Source of the DNA: Corallococcus sp. NCRR
GTDB lineage: Bacteria; Myxococcota; Myxococcia; Myxococcales; Myxococcaceae
Direction of reading: 5' to 3'
Length of the DNA stretch: 64,000 nt
NCBI RefSeq assembly: GCF_026965535.1
Contig: NZ_CP114039.1
Span: 620,001-684,000, forward strand
Part shown: one piece after another, positions 1-8,259 of the stretch
Numbering within the stretch: the first letter of the stretch is position 1
How the letters are laid out: each line of letters begins with the position of its first letter
The notes under the pieces: model-generated
Seen by the model: the letters and a program-made list of their open reading frames with translations, nothing else
Told to the model about the DNA's origin: nothing
The model's database searches: none
Translations under genes and position numbers: made by a program

Positions 1-1
1 C

Positions 2-943
2 GGTACGAAGACGCGCTACAGCGGCGGGGGGACATCCATCGTCCAACTGATGATGGTGGATCAGCTCCGGAAGCCGTTCCCCCAGGTCATGCGGGAGACG
101 GTGCTGAAGCCGCTCGGCATGAGCAGCAGCTCCTACGAGCAGCCCCTCCCTCCGGCCCTCGCCGCAAGGACCGCGACCGGGACGTATGCCAGCGGGAAGA
201 GCGTCGCGGGCCGCTGGCACGTGTACCCGGAGATGGCCGCGGCCGGACTGTGGACCACGCCGTCCGACCTCGCGCGGGTCGCCCTTGAGGTGTCCAGCGC
301 GAAGGCGGGGAAGTCCAAGCGCGTGCTGTCGCAAGCGATGACGAAGCAGATGCTGACGCGGCAGTCGGAGTCGTTCGGATTGGGCTTCCAGGTGGAGCCC
401 GGCACCGACCGCTTCGTTCACGGAGGCTCGGATGAAGGCTTCCAGGCCGCGTTCATGGCCTTCAGTGACACGGGCAGCGGCGTGTTCGTCATGGCCAACT
501 CCGACAACGGCTTCCTGCTCTTCGACCGCCTCATCGCCAGCGTCGCGGCCGAGTATGGCTGGACCGGGTTCAAGCCCGAGCCCGAGTCGCCGTCCGCCCA
601 CGTGGATGTGCTCATGCGGCTCAAGGGCGTCGACACCGCGCTCGCCTGGTACACCGCGAAGCATCACGAGGGCATGAAGGGCCTGGAGCCAGGGCACCTG
701 AACCAGCTCGGCTACCGGTTGCTGGGAGACGGCAAGGGCGCGGAAGCGGTGCGGGTGTTCGAAGCGAACGTGAAGCTCTTCCCGACGGATGCGAATGCCT
801 ACGACAGCCTGGGCGAGGCACAGCTCCAACTGGGACAGAAGGAAGAAGCCATCGCGAGCTACAGGAAGTCACTCGCGCTGGACGCGAAGAATGCCAATGC
901 GGTGAAGGTCCTCGAAAAGCTGGGGGTGTCCACCGGGAAGTGA
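2..943 (+). CDS. Serine hydrolase (beta-lactamase / class C PBP family) with C-terminal TPRs, 5' partial
   Basis: The frame is open from base 2, so the start codon and the SxxK active-site region lie upstream of the window; about 313 residues are visible. Visible marks of the family are the Tyr-Ser-Gly-Gly-Gly stretch just inside the window (second catalytic box), a KPLGM segment typical of the family, and an HGGSDEGF box that takes the place of the KTG box. After about residue 205 the protein changes into two tetratricopeptide-like units rich in Ala/Leu (around LGYRLLGDGKGAEAVRVFE and YDSLGEAQLQLGQKEEA). This hydrolase-TPR fusion is common in myxobacteria, where such proteins are usually periplasmic or lipoprotein esterases/peptidases; substrate is unknown. 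It converges on the repeat protein at 1051-2487. Confidence 0.85.
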   Translation, partial: GTKTRYSGGGTSIVQLMMVDQLRKPFPQVMRETVLKPLGMSSSSYEQPLPPALAARTATGTYASGKSVAGRWHVYPEMAAAGLWTTPSDLARVALEVSSAKAGKSKRVLSQAMTKQMLTRQSESFGLGFQVEPGTDRFVHGGSDEGFQAAFMAFSDTGSGVFVMANSDNGFLLFDRLIASVAAEYGWTGFKPEPESPSAHVDVLMRLKGVDTALAWYTAKHHEGMKGLEPGHLNQLGYRLLGDGKGAEAVRVFEANVKLFPTDANAYDSLGEAQLQLGQKEEAIASYRKSLALDAKNANAVKVLEKLGVSTGK

Positions 944-1050
944 GCCGTGCGCCGCGCATGGAGGAGCGGCAGGCCCGGCCTGGCTTCGGGGAGCACCTGC
1001 ACCGGTCCCCCAGGCCGAGCCCGAAGCTCGGGATGATATCGTGGGTCCGC

Positions 1051-2487
1051 TCAGCGGTTGTAGACGGCCACGCGCAGCTGGGAGCGGATCTCCATGAGGA
1101 CATCCCGGGGGGCCTTCCCGGCCTTGAGCATCTCCTCCGCGATCCGCCTCCACGCCTCCATCTCACGGGGCTTGGGCGGACGGTAGGCGCCTTCGAGCAC
1201 GTCCTTGAACGCCATGTTGACGATGCCGTCCGGGCTGGGCGTCTTGCCGAAGTCCTTCTCCGAGCGGAGCTTCTCGGAGATGGCGTACATGATGGCCTGG
1301 GAGGCGGAGCCCCCCTTCGCCATCTCCTGCGCCAGCTTCGAGTACTCCGCGTACTCGGCCGGGGTGGCCGTGCGGTTCTCCTTCTCGAAGACGCGCGCGA
1401 AGGCCTTGTCGATGGCGGCCTTGATGGCCTTGGGGTCCTCCGGCTTGCCGCCGTAGTCCTTGATCTGCCGGACCTTCTCCGCGACGGCGAACATGATGTC
1501 CTTGGGGGCGGCGCCCTTCTCCGCGAGCTCCTTGGCCATGGCCCGGTACTCGGCCTTCTCAGCCTCGGTCGTGGGACGCGACTCGTTGTTGTAGACGTAC
1601 TTGTAGGCCTGGTCGATGACGTCGTCGATGACCTTCGGCGAGTTGACCGGCGCACCACCCGTGCTCTGGCGGGCCCGCATCTTCTCCGCGACGGCGAACA
1701 TGATGTCCTTGGAGCTGGAGCCGGACTTCGCCATGTCCTCGGCCATCTTCGTGAACTCCGCGTACTCCGCGGCGTTGGGCTTGCGCGAGCCTTCGAAGAC
1801 CCGATCAAAGCCTTTCTCGATGGCGGACCGGATGACCGCGGGTTCGCCCGGCTTGCCGCCCCAGTCCTTGACCTGCCGGATCTTCTCCGACAGGCCGTAA
1901 AGGAGGTCCTTGCCGCCAAGGCCCTTGTCCGAGAGCTCCCGGGCCAGCTCCCGGAACGCGGCCTTCTCCGACTCGGAGGTGGGACGCGCGTCGTCAAAGT
2001 AGACGTACTTGTAGGCCTGGTCGATGACGGCATCGAGCTCCGCCGCGGTCTTGGGCTTGCTCGGTCCGGTCACCTTCTCGCGCAGCTTCGCGACGAGCGC
2101 GTTTTCAATCTCCTTCACGTCACAGCAGCCCTCATTGCGCATCTTCTGGGCGAGCGCGTACAGCTCATTGCGCTCGGTCGGGCTCGGCAAAGGGATGTTC
2201 TCACCCGCCGCGCGCCGGACGGCGTCATTGACGGCCGTGTCCAACCGCTCGTTGCGGGGCGGGTTCATGGAGGGAGGGAGCAGGTCGTAGGCCGGCGGCG
2301 TCTGCTGGGGCGTGGCCGCGGAGAACGCCGCCGGCGCGGTGCTGTTCGTGGACGCCGCTGGCGTGGTCACGGATGCCTTCAGGGCCGCCAGCAATAGCAG
2401 CTCCGAAGAAGATGCCGGCCGCGTCGTCGTCTGCGCCGTCTGGGCTTTCACTGGAGATGGGGTGGCAGGCTTCTGACCGACCTTCAT
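1051..2487 (-). CDS. Modular protein with six ~67-residue helical repeats
   Basis: Not a family I recognise with certainty. The protein has 478 residues from the ATG at 2487; GAGGA sits six bases upstream of it, whereas for the ATG two codons earlier (2493) the same GAGGA would touch the start. Residues 1-80 are Pro/Ser/Thr/Gln/Ala-rich and probably disordered, with no convincing signal peptide. From about residue 80 to the end come six repeats of roughly 67 residues: an acidic/aromatic helix (IDQAYKYVY or IDKAFARVF), a Pro-Thr turn, a charged helix with EYxxLAxEMAK, then KDIMFAVAEKVRQ and a GGKP linker. Units 2 and 4, and units 3 and 5, resemble each other most, so a two-unit cassette was probably duplicated. 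The spacing recalls DUF4214-like repeats, but that link is weak. Divergent from the gene at 3093. Confidence 0.8.
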   Translation of the reverse strand: MKVGQKPATPSPVKAQTAQTTTRPASSSELLLLAALKASVTTPAASTNSTAPAAFSAATPQQTPPAYDLLPPSMNPPRNERLDTAVNDAVRRAAGENIPLPSPTERNELYALAQKMRNEGCCDVKEIENALVAKLREKVTGPSKPKTAAELDAVIDQAYKYVYFDDARPTSESEKAAFRELARELSDKGLGGKDLLYGLSEKIRQVKDWGGKPGEPAVIRSAIEKGFDRVFEGSRKPNAAEYAEFTKMAEDMAKSGSSSKDIMFAVAEKMRARQSTGGAPVNSPKVIDDVIDQAYKYVYNNESRPTTEAEKAEYRAMAKELAEKGAAPKDIMFAVAEKVRQIKDYGGKPEDPKAIKAAIDKAFARVFEKENRTATPAEYAEYSKLAQEMAKGGSASQAIMYAISEKLRSEKDFGKTPSPDGIVNMAFKDVLEGAYRPPKPREMEAWRRIAEEMLKAGKAPRDVLMEIRSQLRVAVYNR

Positions 2488-2493
2488 GGGCAT

Positions 2494-3092
2494 TCCTCGG
2501 GAAAGAAATACGGTGCTCGGGCTTTACTGATTATGAGACTGAATCCGGCAAAGTTGCCCAAATCCGCATGTCGTGGATACCCCTTAGCACCTGGCGATGT
2601 CTGTCGTTGACGGAAACCCTGTCGGAACAGATGGGGATATGACTGCCAGGCCACACTGCGTGCAGGCAGGCCCGCGCGGCGGCTCTCTTCGACGCCCCGG
2701 CTCCACGCCCCCTCCACCCTGTAACCGGACTCCGCCCTGCCGCGTATTCCTCTTCGCGCCACCCGGAAGGGGCTGGAGGCACTCTCAAAGGCCGAGAGTC
2801 GCCCGCCCTTCCCAACATTCCGCCTGTGAGGTTTGTCCGTTCAGGACAGCGCCCGGGCGGAACCCGATGCCCTCCTCTCTCCCTCGTGATTTGACGCGAC
2901 GCTCCACTCTCCGAGCGTCGACATGGAAACATCCCCACCGAAATGTAATCAACCATCCCACTTCACCGGAATCCGACCAGGAATTTCTTACAAAGTGATC
3001 GAGGTGCGGAAACTTCCGGACGGGGTTGGGGAGAATGGGAAAAAACGGTCGCCGTTCCGGGCGCCGTTCCCATCGAACTCCGGAGTCCGACC
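2494..3092. promoter_or_regulatory. Divergent intergenic region, promoter location inferred
   Basis: This gap of about 600 bases separates two divergent genes whose products both begin with Pro/Thr/Gln-rich low-complexity leaders. It must hold at least two promoters. The stretch 2910-3000 is less GC-rich than its surroundings. The nonamer CGCCGTTCC occurs twice at about 3050-3070, just before the right-hand gene. I see no clear sigma-70 or sigma-54 consensus, and open frames here have no coding character. Confidence 0.4.
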
Positions 3093-4049
3093 ATGACCCT
3101 GCCCATCGGCTACCGCCCGCTTCCGCCGCCCCCGCCGCCCCCGAAGCCTGTCGCGCCGCCCCCGGCGAAGCCGACGACGACGACGCAGCAGCAGCCCGGG
3201 ACGCAGCCGAGCGTCTCCACGCAGACGCAGGGCAACGTTCAGACGCCCTCGCGCAACGTGCTAAGCGGCGAGTCCAGCTTCGAGGCGGGCGGCTCGCGCG
3301 CCGAGGTCAACGGCACCGGCCCCGGCGGCGTCAACACCAACGCCTATGTCCAGGGCCCGACGTTCAGCGCGGACGCGTCCGTGGACGCGGACATTGGCCT
3401 GTCCGGCATCGACGTGAACGTGCAGGTGGACGTGTCCGCCAACTTGGTGGAAGCGGGCGCCAGCGCCACCAAGACGGTGGACTTCGAGATCGCCGGCGAG
3501 CAGTACTCCGTCGAGCTGGACCTGGCGGCGCTGGGCAAGATTGGCGCCGAGGGCTCCATCGACCTGGACCTGCACGTCGGCACCGACGGCAACCTGTCCC
3601 TCAACGCCGCCGCCTCCGGCTTCGCGGGCGCGCAGGCCAGCCTCACGGGCGGCATCGAGCTGAAGCACGAGGGTGACACCCTGGCCTCCGCCAGCATCAC
3701 CGCCAGCGCCAGCGCCGGCGTGAGCGGCGACGCCCACGCGGACATCGGCTTGGACGGCGGCAACCTGGAGTTCGACGTCGGCGTGGAGGCCACGGCCGGC
3801 CTGGGCCTGGGCGTCGAGGTGGAAGGCTCCGTCAACCCCGGCAACATCCTCAAGGCGGTCGGCGAGACGGCCGCCGCGGCCGGTGGCGAGGTGCTGGAGA
3901 ACATCGCCGAGGGCGCCATCAACGCGGGCGGCGCGGTGGCGGACGCGGCCGGCGACGTGTTCAACGGCGCGGTGGACGTCCTGGGCGACCTGGCCGGCGG
4001 CGTGAAGGACGGGCTCAGCACGGTCGGGGATTGGGTGACCCCCTGGTAG
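3093..4049 (+). CDS. Pro-rich-led, glycine-rich beta-repeat protein with hydrophobic Gly/Ala-zipper tail
   Basis: Unrecognised protein of 318 residues; the start is supported by GGAG seven bases before the ATG. Three regions are visible. Residues 1-60 are dominated by Pro, then Thr/Gln (nine Pro in a row broken by Lys), with no signal peptide. Residues 60-250 alternate hydrophobic and polar residues with many Gly, Ser, Ala and Asp (for example VNVQVDVSAN and ASITASASAG), suggesting an extended beta-sheet or beta-helix. Residues 250-310 form an Ala/Gly-rich amphipathic helix region with small-xxx-small spacing, ending in DWVTPW. A disordered basic leader plus a small-residue zipper tail is what secreted effectors or membrane-inserting proteins often show, but no function can be assigned. 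Followed 50 bases later by a TPR gene in the same direction. Confidence 0.75.
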   Translation: MTLPIGYRPLPPPPPPPKPVAPPPAKPTTTTQQQPGTQPSVSTQTQGNVQTPSRNVLSGESSFEAGGSRAEVNGTGPGGVNTNAYVQGPTFSADASVDADIGLSGIDVNVQVDVSANLVEAGASATKTVDFEIAGEQYSVELDLAALGKIGAEGSIDLDLHVGTDGNLSLNAAASGFAGAQASLTGGIELKHEGDTLASASITASASAGVSGDAHADIGLDGGNLEFDVGVEATAGLGLGVEVEGSVNPGNILKAVGETAAAAGGEVLENIAEGAINAGGAVADAAGDVFNGAVDVLGDLAGGVKDGLSTVGDWVTPW

Positions 4050-4099
4050 GCAGGCGTGAAACCGCCCAGCCCCACCGGGCTGGGCTATCCTCCTGAGCC

Positions 4100-5272
4100 A
4101 TGGCCGTCTCCAAGCAAGCATCCTCCGCGGCGCGTTTGATGAAGCAGGGCCTCCTCAAGGATGCCGCCATCGAATTCGAGCGCGCCCTCAAGCAGGATCC
4201 GAAGGACGCGGCCGCGCTGCTCGGGCTCGCGCGTCTGCGCCTCGCGCAGCACGACGAGCCCGCCGCGCGCGAGGTGCTCCAGCGGCTCGTGGCCCTGCAC
4301 CCCACCCACCCCGAGGCGCTGAGCCACCTGGCCCGGCTCGACGCGGAGAAGGGTGACGCGAGGCAGCTCGCGGTGCTGGAGGCGCTCGCGGCCCAGCCGA
4401 AGGCGGGCTTCTTCGAGGTCGTCAACCACGGCCGCGCGCTGCTCGCGCACCACCAGTACCCCGCCGCCATCGCCGCGCTGGAGAAGGCGCTCGCCCTGCA
4501 GCCGGGCAACGCCCAGACGCTGACGTACCTGGGCATGGCGCTCCAGGGAGACAAGCAGCTCGACCGCGCCTTGAAGCGCTATCTGGAAGCGGCGGAGGCC
4601 AGCCGCACGGAACACCTGCCGCTGCTGTTGGCCGCGCGGGTGCAGGTGCTCAAGGACCAGGTGGGAGCGGCGCTCCAGACGCTCCAGAAGGCCATCCTGC
4701 GCAGCCCGCGCGAAACGGCCCTCATCCGGGAGTTCGCGACGCTGTGCTTCGTGGCGGGCGCGCCCGAGCCGGCCATCAAGGCCGCCATCGACATCCGACT
4801 CCAGCAGCCGGACAACGCGGACGCCATCTACCTGCACGGGCTGGCGTCCTTCGTGGCCGGCAAGGACGCGGACGCGGACCGCATCCTGCGCGAGGCCCTG
4901 GCCAAGGTGCCGGACAACACCATGGTGCGCATCGCGCTGGCCAAGGTGCGCCGGCGGATGGGCGACGACGCGGAGGCCCAGAAGCTGCTGGAGGCCGCCC
5001 ACGCCAGCGACCCGTCCGACGTGGGCGCGGCGAATGACCTGGCCGTGCTGCTGATGTCGAAGCCCGGGGGCGCGGCCAACGCGCGCGCGGTGCTGGCGCC
5101 AGCGCTCCAGGCGCATCCGGACGACGCGGGGCTGCACCTCAATCAGGCCCTGTCGCTGGCGGACACCGACAAGGCCCAGGCCCGCACGCACGCGCAGAAG
5201 GCCCAGGCCAGCACCGACAAGCACATCCGCGAGCAGGCGGATCGGCTCGTCGCCGCGCTGGCTGGCAAGTAG
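4100..5272 (+). CDS. TPR repeat protein
   Basis: A 390-residue protein made almost wholly of tetratricopeptide repeats: the recurring pattern of Ala/Leu helices such as AIEFERALKQDPKDAAALLG, AIAALEKALALQPGNAQ and DRILREALAKVPDN, each unit about 34 residues, roughly ten units. There is no signal peptide or membrane segment, so it is probably cytoplasmic and acts as a scaffold. It lies 50 bases after the glycine-rich repeat protein and may be co-transcribed with it; a chaperone-like or assembly role for that neighbour is a guess. The region after its stop holds a transposon scrap. Confidence 0.85.
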   Translation: MAVSKQASSAARLMKQGLLKDAAIEFERALKQDPKDAAALLGLARLRLAQHDEPAAREVLQRLVALHPTHPEALSHLARLDAEKGDARQLAVLEALAAQPKAGFFEVVNHGRALLAHHQYPAAIAALEKALALQPGNAQTLTYLGMALQGDKQLDRALKRYLEAAEASRTEHLPLLLAARVQVLKDQVGAALQTLQKAILRSPRETALIREFATLCFVAGAPEPAIKAAIDIRLQQPDNADAIYLHGLASFVAGKDADADRILREALAKVPDNTMVRIALAKVRRRMGDDAEAQKLLEAAHASDPSDVGAANDLAVLLMSKPGGAANARAVLAPALQAHPDDAGLHLNQALSLADTDKAQARTHAQKAQASTDKHIREQADRLVAALAGK

Positions 5273-5324
5273 TCACCTACGACGCTCGAGGCCGCTGTGT
5301 TCTTCGCGGCCCCGCGCCGTCCAG

Positions 5325-5525
5325 GACTTCCTTTCATCACCGGAGAGGGAGTCCGCGCTGAAGTACGACGCAGCAACCGAACCGCAGGAGCGCGAGGTGC
5401 AGGTCGGCTCGGCGCTCCTCTCGGGTGCGCAGGCGATTGAAGTGGTGCAACCAGGGCAGGCTGCGCTCCACCCCCCAGCGGTGGCGTCCCAGCTTCTGGC
5501 TCGACCCGAATCCTTTGCACGCGCT
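5325..5525 (-). pseudogene. 3' remnant of IS5-type (IS427-like) transposase
   Basis: Reading the minus strand gives SSQKLGRHRWGVERSLPWLHHFNRLRTR-like residues and the C-terminal GCCVVLQR segment, matching the last 60 or so codons of the intact element at 23644-24530. The outer boundary at 5325 also starts with GACTTCCTTTCAT, the same terminal inverted repeat as that element. The other end fades into unrelated sequence near 5525, so only the right end of an old insertion survives. It contains substitutions (RWVVE changed to RWGVE) and no start, so it is dead. Confidence 0.8.
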
Positions 5526-5994
5526 GCTCGCCCAGCGCTGCCAGGCGTACCTGCTCGCTCGCGCACGTCCCCCTGAGCACTGGCGTCGCGAAACGCGCGA
5601 CTGGACACCCGCGGGGTCCGTGCGCCTCCATCCCTCGCCGGAAGCCCAGCAACTGACGCGCATCGGCTGAACCCTCTCACGCGACAACCCCCTTGACGCC
5701 CACCGCGTGCCCCACCCGGGCCGGGCTCCCTCCAGGGCCGCGCCCCGCACCGCGGGATGAGTCATGGCCTGGAGGGGCGTGAGCCCCACCCAGCAGCGTT
5801 CGCCATTCCACGTCTGTCTTTGCGTGTCCCCCGCCGAAAAGGCAGTTGTTGGAACAGAGCACGGACTTCAGCTTCCTGGCACGCAAGCAATCAGGGTCTT
5901 TGCCACCGCTCACGGGCGCTCGTCGCTCCGGGGAGGGTTCTTTTTCGCTTGCGTGAAGGTCCACGGCGAACGACCCGACGGGGAGCACCGCACA
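5526..5994. other. Upstream region of the GH18 gene, no gene recognised
   Basis: About 470 bases between the transposase scrap and the glycosidase start. The downstream glycosidase frame stays open back to an ATG at 5764, but the residues there lack family character. The segment 5930-5960 contains a run of T (GGGTTCTTTTTCGC) that could lie near a promoter. No RNA gene or other coding sequence is apparent. Confidence 0.4.
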
Positions 5995-7977
5995 ATGGCA
6001 AGCAAGACGAAGGAAGACTGCAACTGCGCTGACGTGGCCGATGCGGCCGACGGATGCGTCAAGGTCCAGGTCCACGTGGACCTGAAGAAGAAGACGCTGG
6101 ATGTGAACATGGAGTCGGGGTGCACGCAGCCCGTCGGCGCGGGTCAGGCCCCGGCCCCCACGGCGACCCAGCCGCTGGCCGCCTGGAACAGGCAGAGCGG
6201 AGGTGACACCTTCCAGGTCATCTTCAACGGGAAGGTCTACGAGAACGCCTGGTGGGTCGAGGCGATTCACTGCCCTGGCCAGGTGGATGATCCGAACACC
6301 AACCCGTGGCGCTACAAGCGGGACGCCACGCAGCCGGAGATGGATGAGCTCGGCAACCCGACCGATTGCAACAACCCCATCCCCGAGCCGGGCGACGCCC
6401 TGACCCGCGACGACGCGCAGACCCTGGCCGGTTACAAGAAGGTGGGTTACGAGCGCGACGGCTCCGGCACGAGCAAGCTGTCGTACTCGTCGGCCCGGGT
6501 GGCCAAGCCCGTCTACAACCAGTACGCCCAGGCCAGCACGAAGCCGAAGGTGTCGGCCTACATCACCGACTGGTGCCAGTACGACGGCCGCCTGGACAAG
6601 CCCGCGGACCAGCTCGAGGCCAAGGACTACGGCCGCGGCTTCGACCTGCTGAACATCCCGGTGACGGCCTACGACCGGCTCATCTTCAGCTTCATGGGCG
6701 TCTACAAGCAGGCGCGCAACCCGGAGACGAAGCCCGGGGACAAGGACATCGCGGACAGCATCATCGCGCACGCGGAAGGCGCGGGCTTTGGCCAGCTGGG
6801 CCACGTGACGCTCGTGGACGCGTGGGGTGACCTGGCGTCGTACCGCAACTGCGGCCTCACCGCCGGCCACTACGACGTGACGCCGACGAACTGGCTGAAC
6901 TACTACACCGAGTCGCAGGTGGCGGGCCTGCTCGGCGGTCTGCGCGAGCTGAAGAAGAAGGCCGACGCGGCGAACCACCCGCTGGACCTGGCGTTCTCCA
7001 TTGGCGGCTGGTCCATGTCCGCCTACTTCTCCCCGATGGCGGCCGACCCCGCGCAGCGCAAGGTCTTCATCGACAGCGTCATCGACATCTTCACCCGCTT
7101 CCCCATGTTCTCCGCGGTGGACATCGACTGGGAGTACCCGGGCGGCGGCGGCCTGGACTTCAACCCGGTGCTCCCCGAGGACGGCGCGAACTTCGCCCTC
7201 CTCATCGAGGAGCTGCGCGCCCGCCTGGACGCCCTGCCGGCCCTGCCCGGGGGCAAGAAGCGGGAGATCACCATCGCGGCGGCGTGCGACGTGGAGAAGC
7301 TGAAGCGGGCCAACATCCCGGAGTTGATCCGCAAGGGCCTCAACAACGTCTACCTGATGGCGTACGACTTCTTCGGCTTCTCCTGGGCGAACGAGCTCGC
7401 GCACCACACCAACCTCCACGCGTCCCCGGGCCGGCCCTTCTCCGCCGAAGCCGCGGTGAAGTACCTGCTGGAGTCGGGGGTGCCCTCCACGGCGCTCCAC
7501 ATGGGCTACGCCAACTACGGCCGGGCCGCGGCGCAGGCCAACCCGGACACCGGCACGCACAACAAGCAGGGCAGTCCGCTGGGCTCCTTCGAGGCGGGCG
7601 CGGTGGAGTTCTTCGACTCCATCTTCAACCACATCGACTTCACGAAGAGCCCGCCGGAGGGCAAGCACGGCTTCACGCTGTACACCGACCCGACGCCCAA
7701 CGCGGACTACCTGTACAGCAGCACCATGCAGCACTTCATCTCGCTGGACACGCCGCGCACGGTGAAGGCCAAGGCGGAGTTCGCCCTCGAGCACCAGCTG
7801 GGCGGCATGTTCTCCTGGTCCGCGGACCAGGATGACGGCCTGCTCTGCAACGCCGCGCGCGAGGGCCTGGGCTACTCGCTCACGGCCAACGGCAAGACGT
7901 TCGACATGGCGCCCACCTACAAGCCCGGCGCGACCCGGCCGCTGGGCCCGACGGGCAAGGGCAAGGGTGTGAAGTAG
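5995..7977 (+). CDS. Glycoside hydrolase family 18 (chitinase-like)
   Basis: Hydrolase of chitin or related beta-1,4-GlcNAc polymers. The start at 5995 is chosen because GGGGAG lies nine bases upstream; product 660 residues. Residues 1-60 are Cys-containing and charged, without a signal peptide. Residues around 65-110 (YENAWWVEAIHCPG) resemble a small carbohydrate-binding module of the chitin-binding type 3 kind. The TIM barrel follows, with SIGGWSMS (strand 3) and the catalytic motif on strand 4 reading S373-A-V-D376-I-D378-W-E380-Y-P. The acid Glu and two Asp are kept, but the first Asp of the usual DxxDxDxE is Ser. MAYDFFGFSW is the strand 6 motif and FSWSADQDD the C-terminal Trp strand. 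Absence of a secretion signal suggests a specialised export route or release by lysis, as with chitinases that ride on toxin complexes; this is inference. Terminator-like hairpin follows. Confidence 0.9.
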   Translation: MASKTKEDCNCADVADAADGCVKVQVHVDLKKKTLDVNMESGCTQPVGAGQAPAPTATQPLAAWNRQSGGDTFQVIFNGKVYENAWWVEAIHCPGQVDDPNTNPWRYKRDATQPEMDELGNPTDCNNPIPEPGDALTRDDAQTLAGYKKVGYERDGSGTSKLSYSSARVAKPVYNQYAQASTKPKVSAYITDWCQYDGRLDKPADQLEAKDYGRGFDLLNIPVTAYDRLIFSFMGVYKQARNPETKPGDKDIADSIIAHAEGAGFGQLGHVTLVDAWGDLASYRNCGLTAGHYDVTPTNWLNYYTESQVAGLLGGLRELKKKADAANHPLDLAFSIGGWSMSAYFSPMAADPAQRKVFIDSVIDIFTRFPMFSAVDIDWEYPGGGGLDFNPVLPEDGANFALLIEELRARLDALPALPGGKKREITIAAACDVEKLKRANIPELIRKGLNNVYLMAYDFFGFSWANELAHHTNLHASPGRPFSAEAAVKYLLESGVPSTALHMGYANYGRAAAQANPDTGTHNKQGSPLGSFEAGAVEFFDSIFNHIDFTKSPPEGKHGFTLYTDPTPNADYLYSSTMQHFISLDTPRTVKAKAEFALEHQLGGMFSWSADQDDGLLCNAAREGLGYSLTANGKTFDMAPTYKPGATRPLGPTGKGKGVK

Positions 7978-8000
7978 CCCCTTCCGCCCTCCTGACGTGA

Positions 8001-8036
8001 GCCGCCCCGGACGCCTTCGCATGCGTCCGGGGCGGC
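8001..8036 (+). terminator. Hairpin after GH18 gene
   Basis: A perfect 14-bp GC-rich stem (GCCGCCCCGGACGC pairing with GCGTCCGGGGCGGC) with an 8-base loop begins 23 bases after the glycosidase stop. There is no T-run, so it may be a stabilising or factor-assisted terminator. Confidence 0.6.
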
Positions 8037-8259
8037 TCCGCCCACGCCACGGGCCGCGCCTGATGACTGGAGACATCAGGCAGTGACGGCGGTCACCAGT
8101 CCCAGCCGCGCGAATCGCGCTGGCGCGCCTCCAAGCCCAAGGAAGATCAAGGGATTGCGCATGTCCCTGGGCCTCCGGGGCCCTGGCACGCCCGCTGCTA
8201 TGGGTGGACTCAACGCTGAACGCGGTCCCAACCCTCTTCTTCCTGAAACGAGTTCCCCC

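Noticed and set aside
2597-2998. Plus-strand open frame in the divergent gap
   Set aside because: Arg/Pro/Cys-rich, no ribosome site and no coding character; the gap more likely holds promoters.
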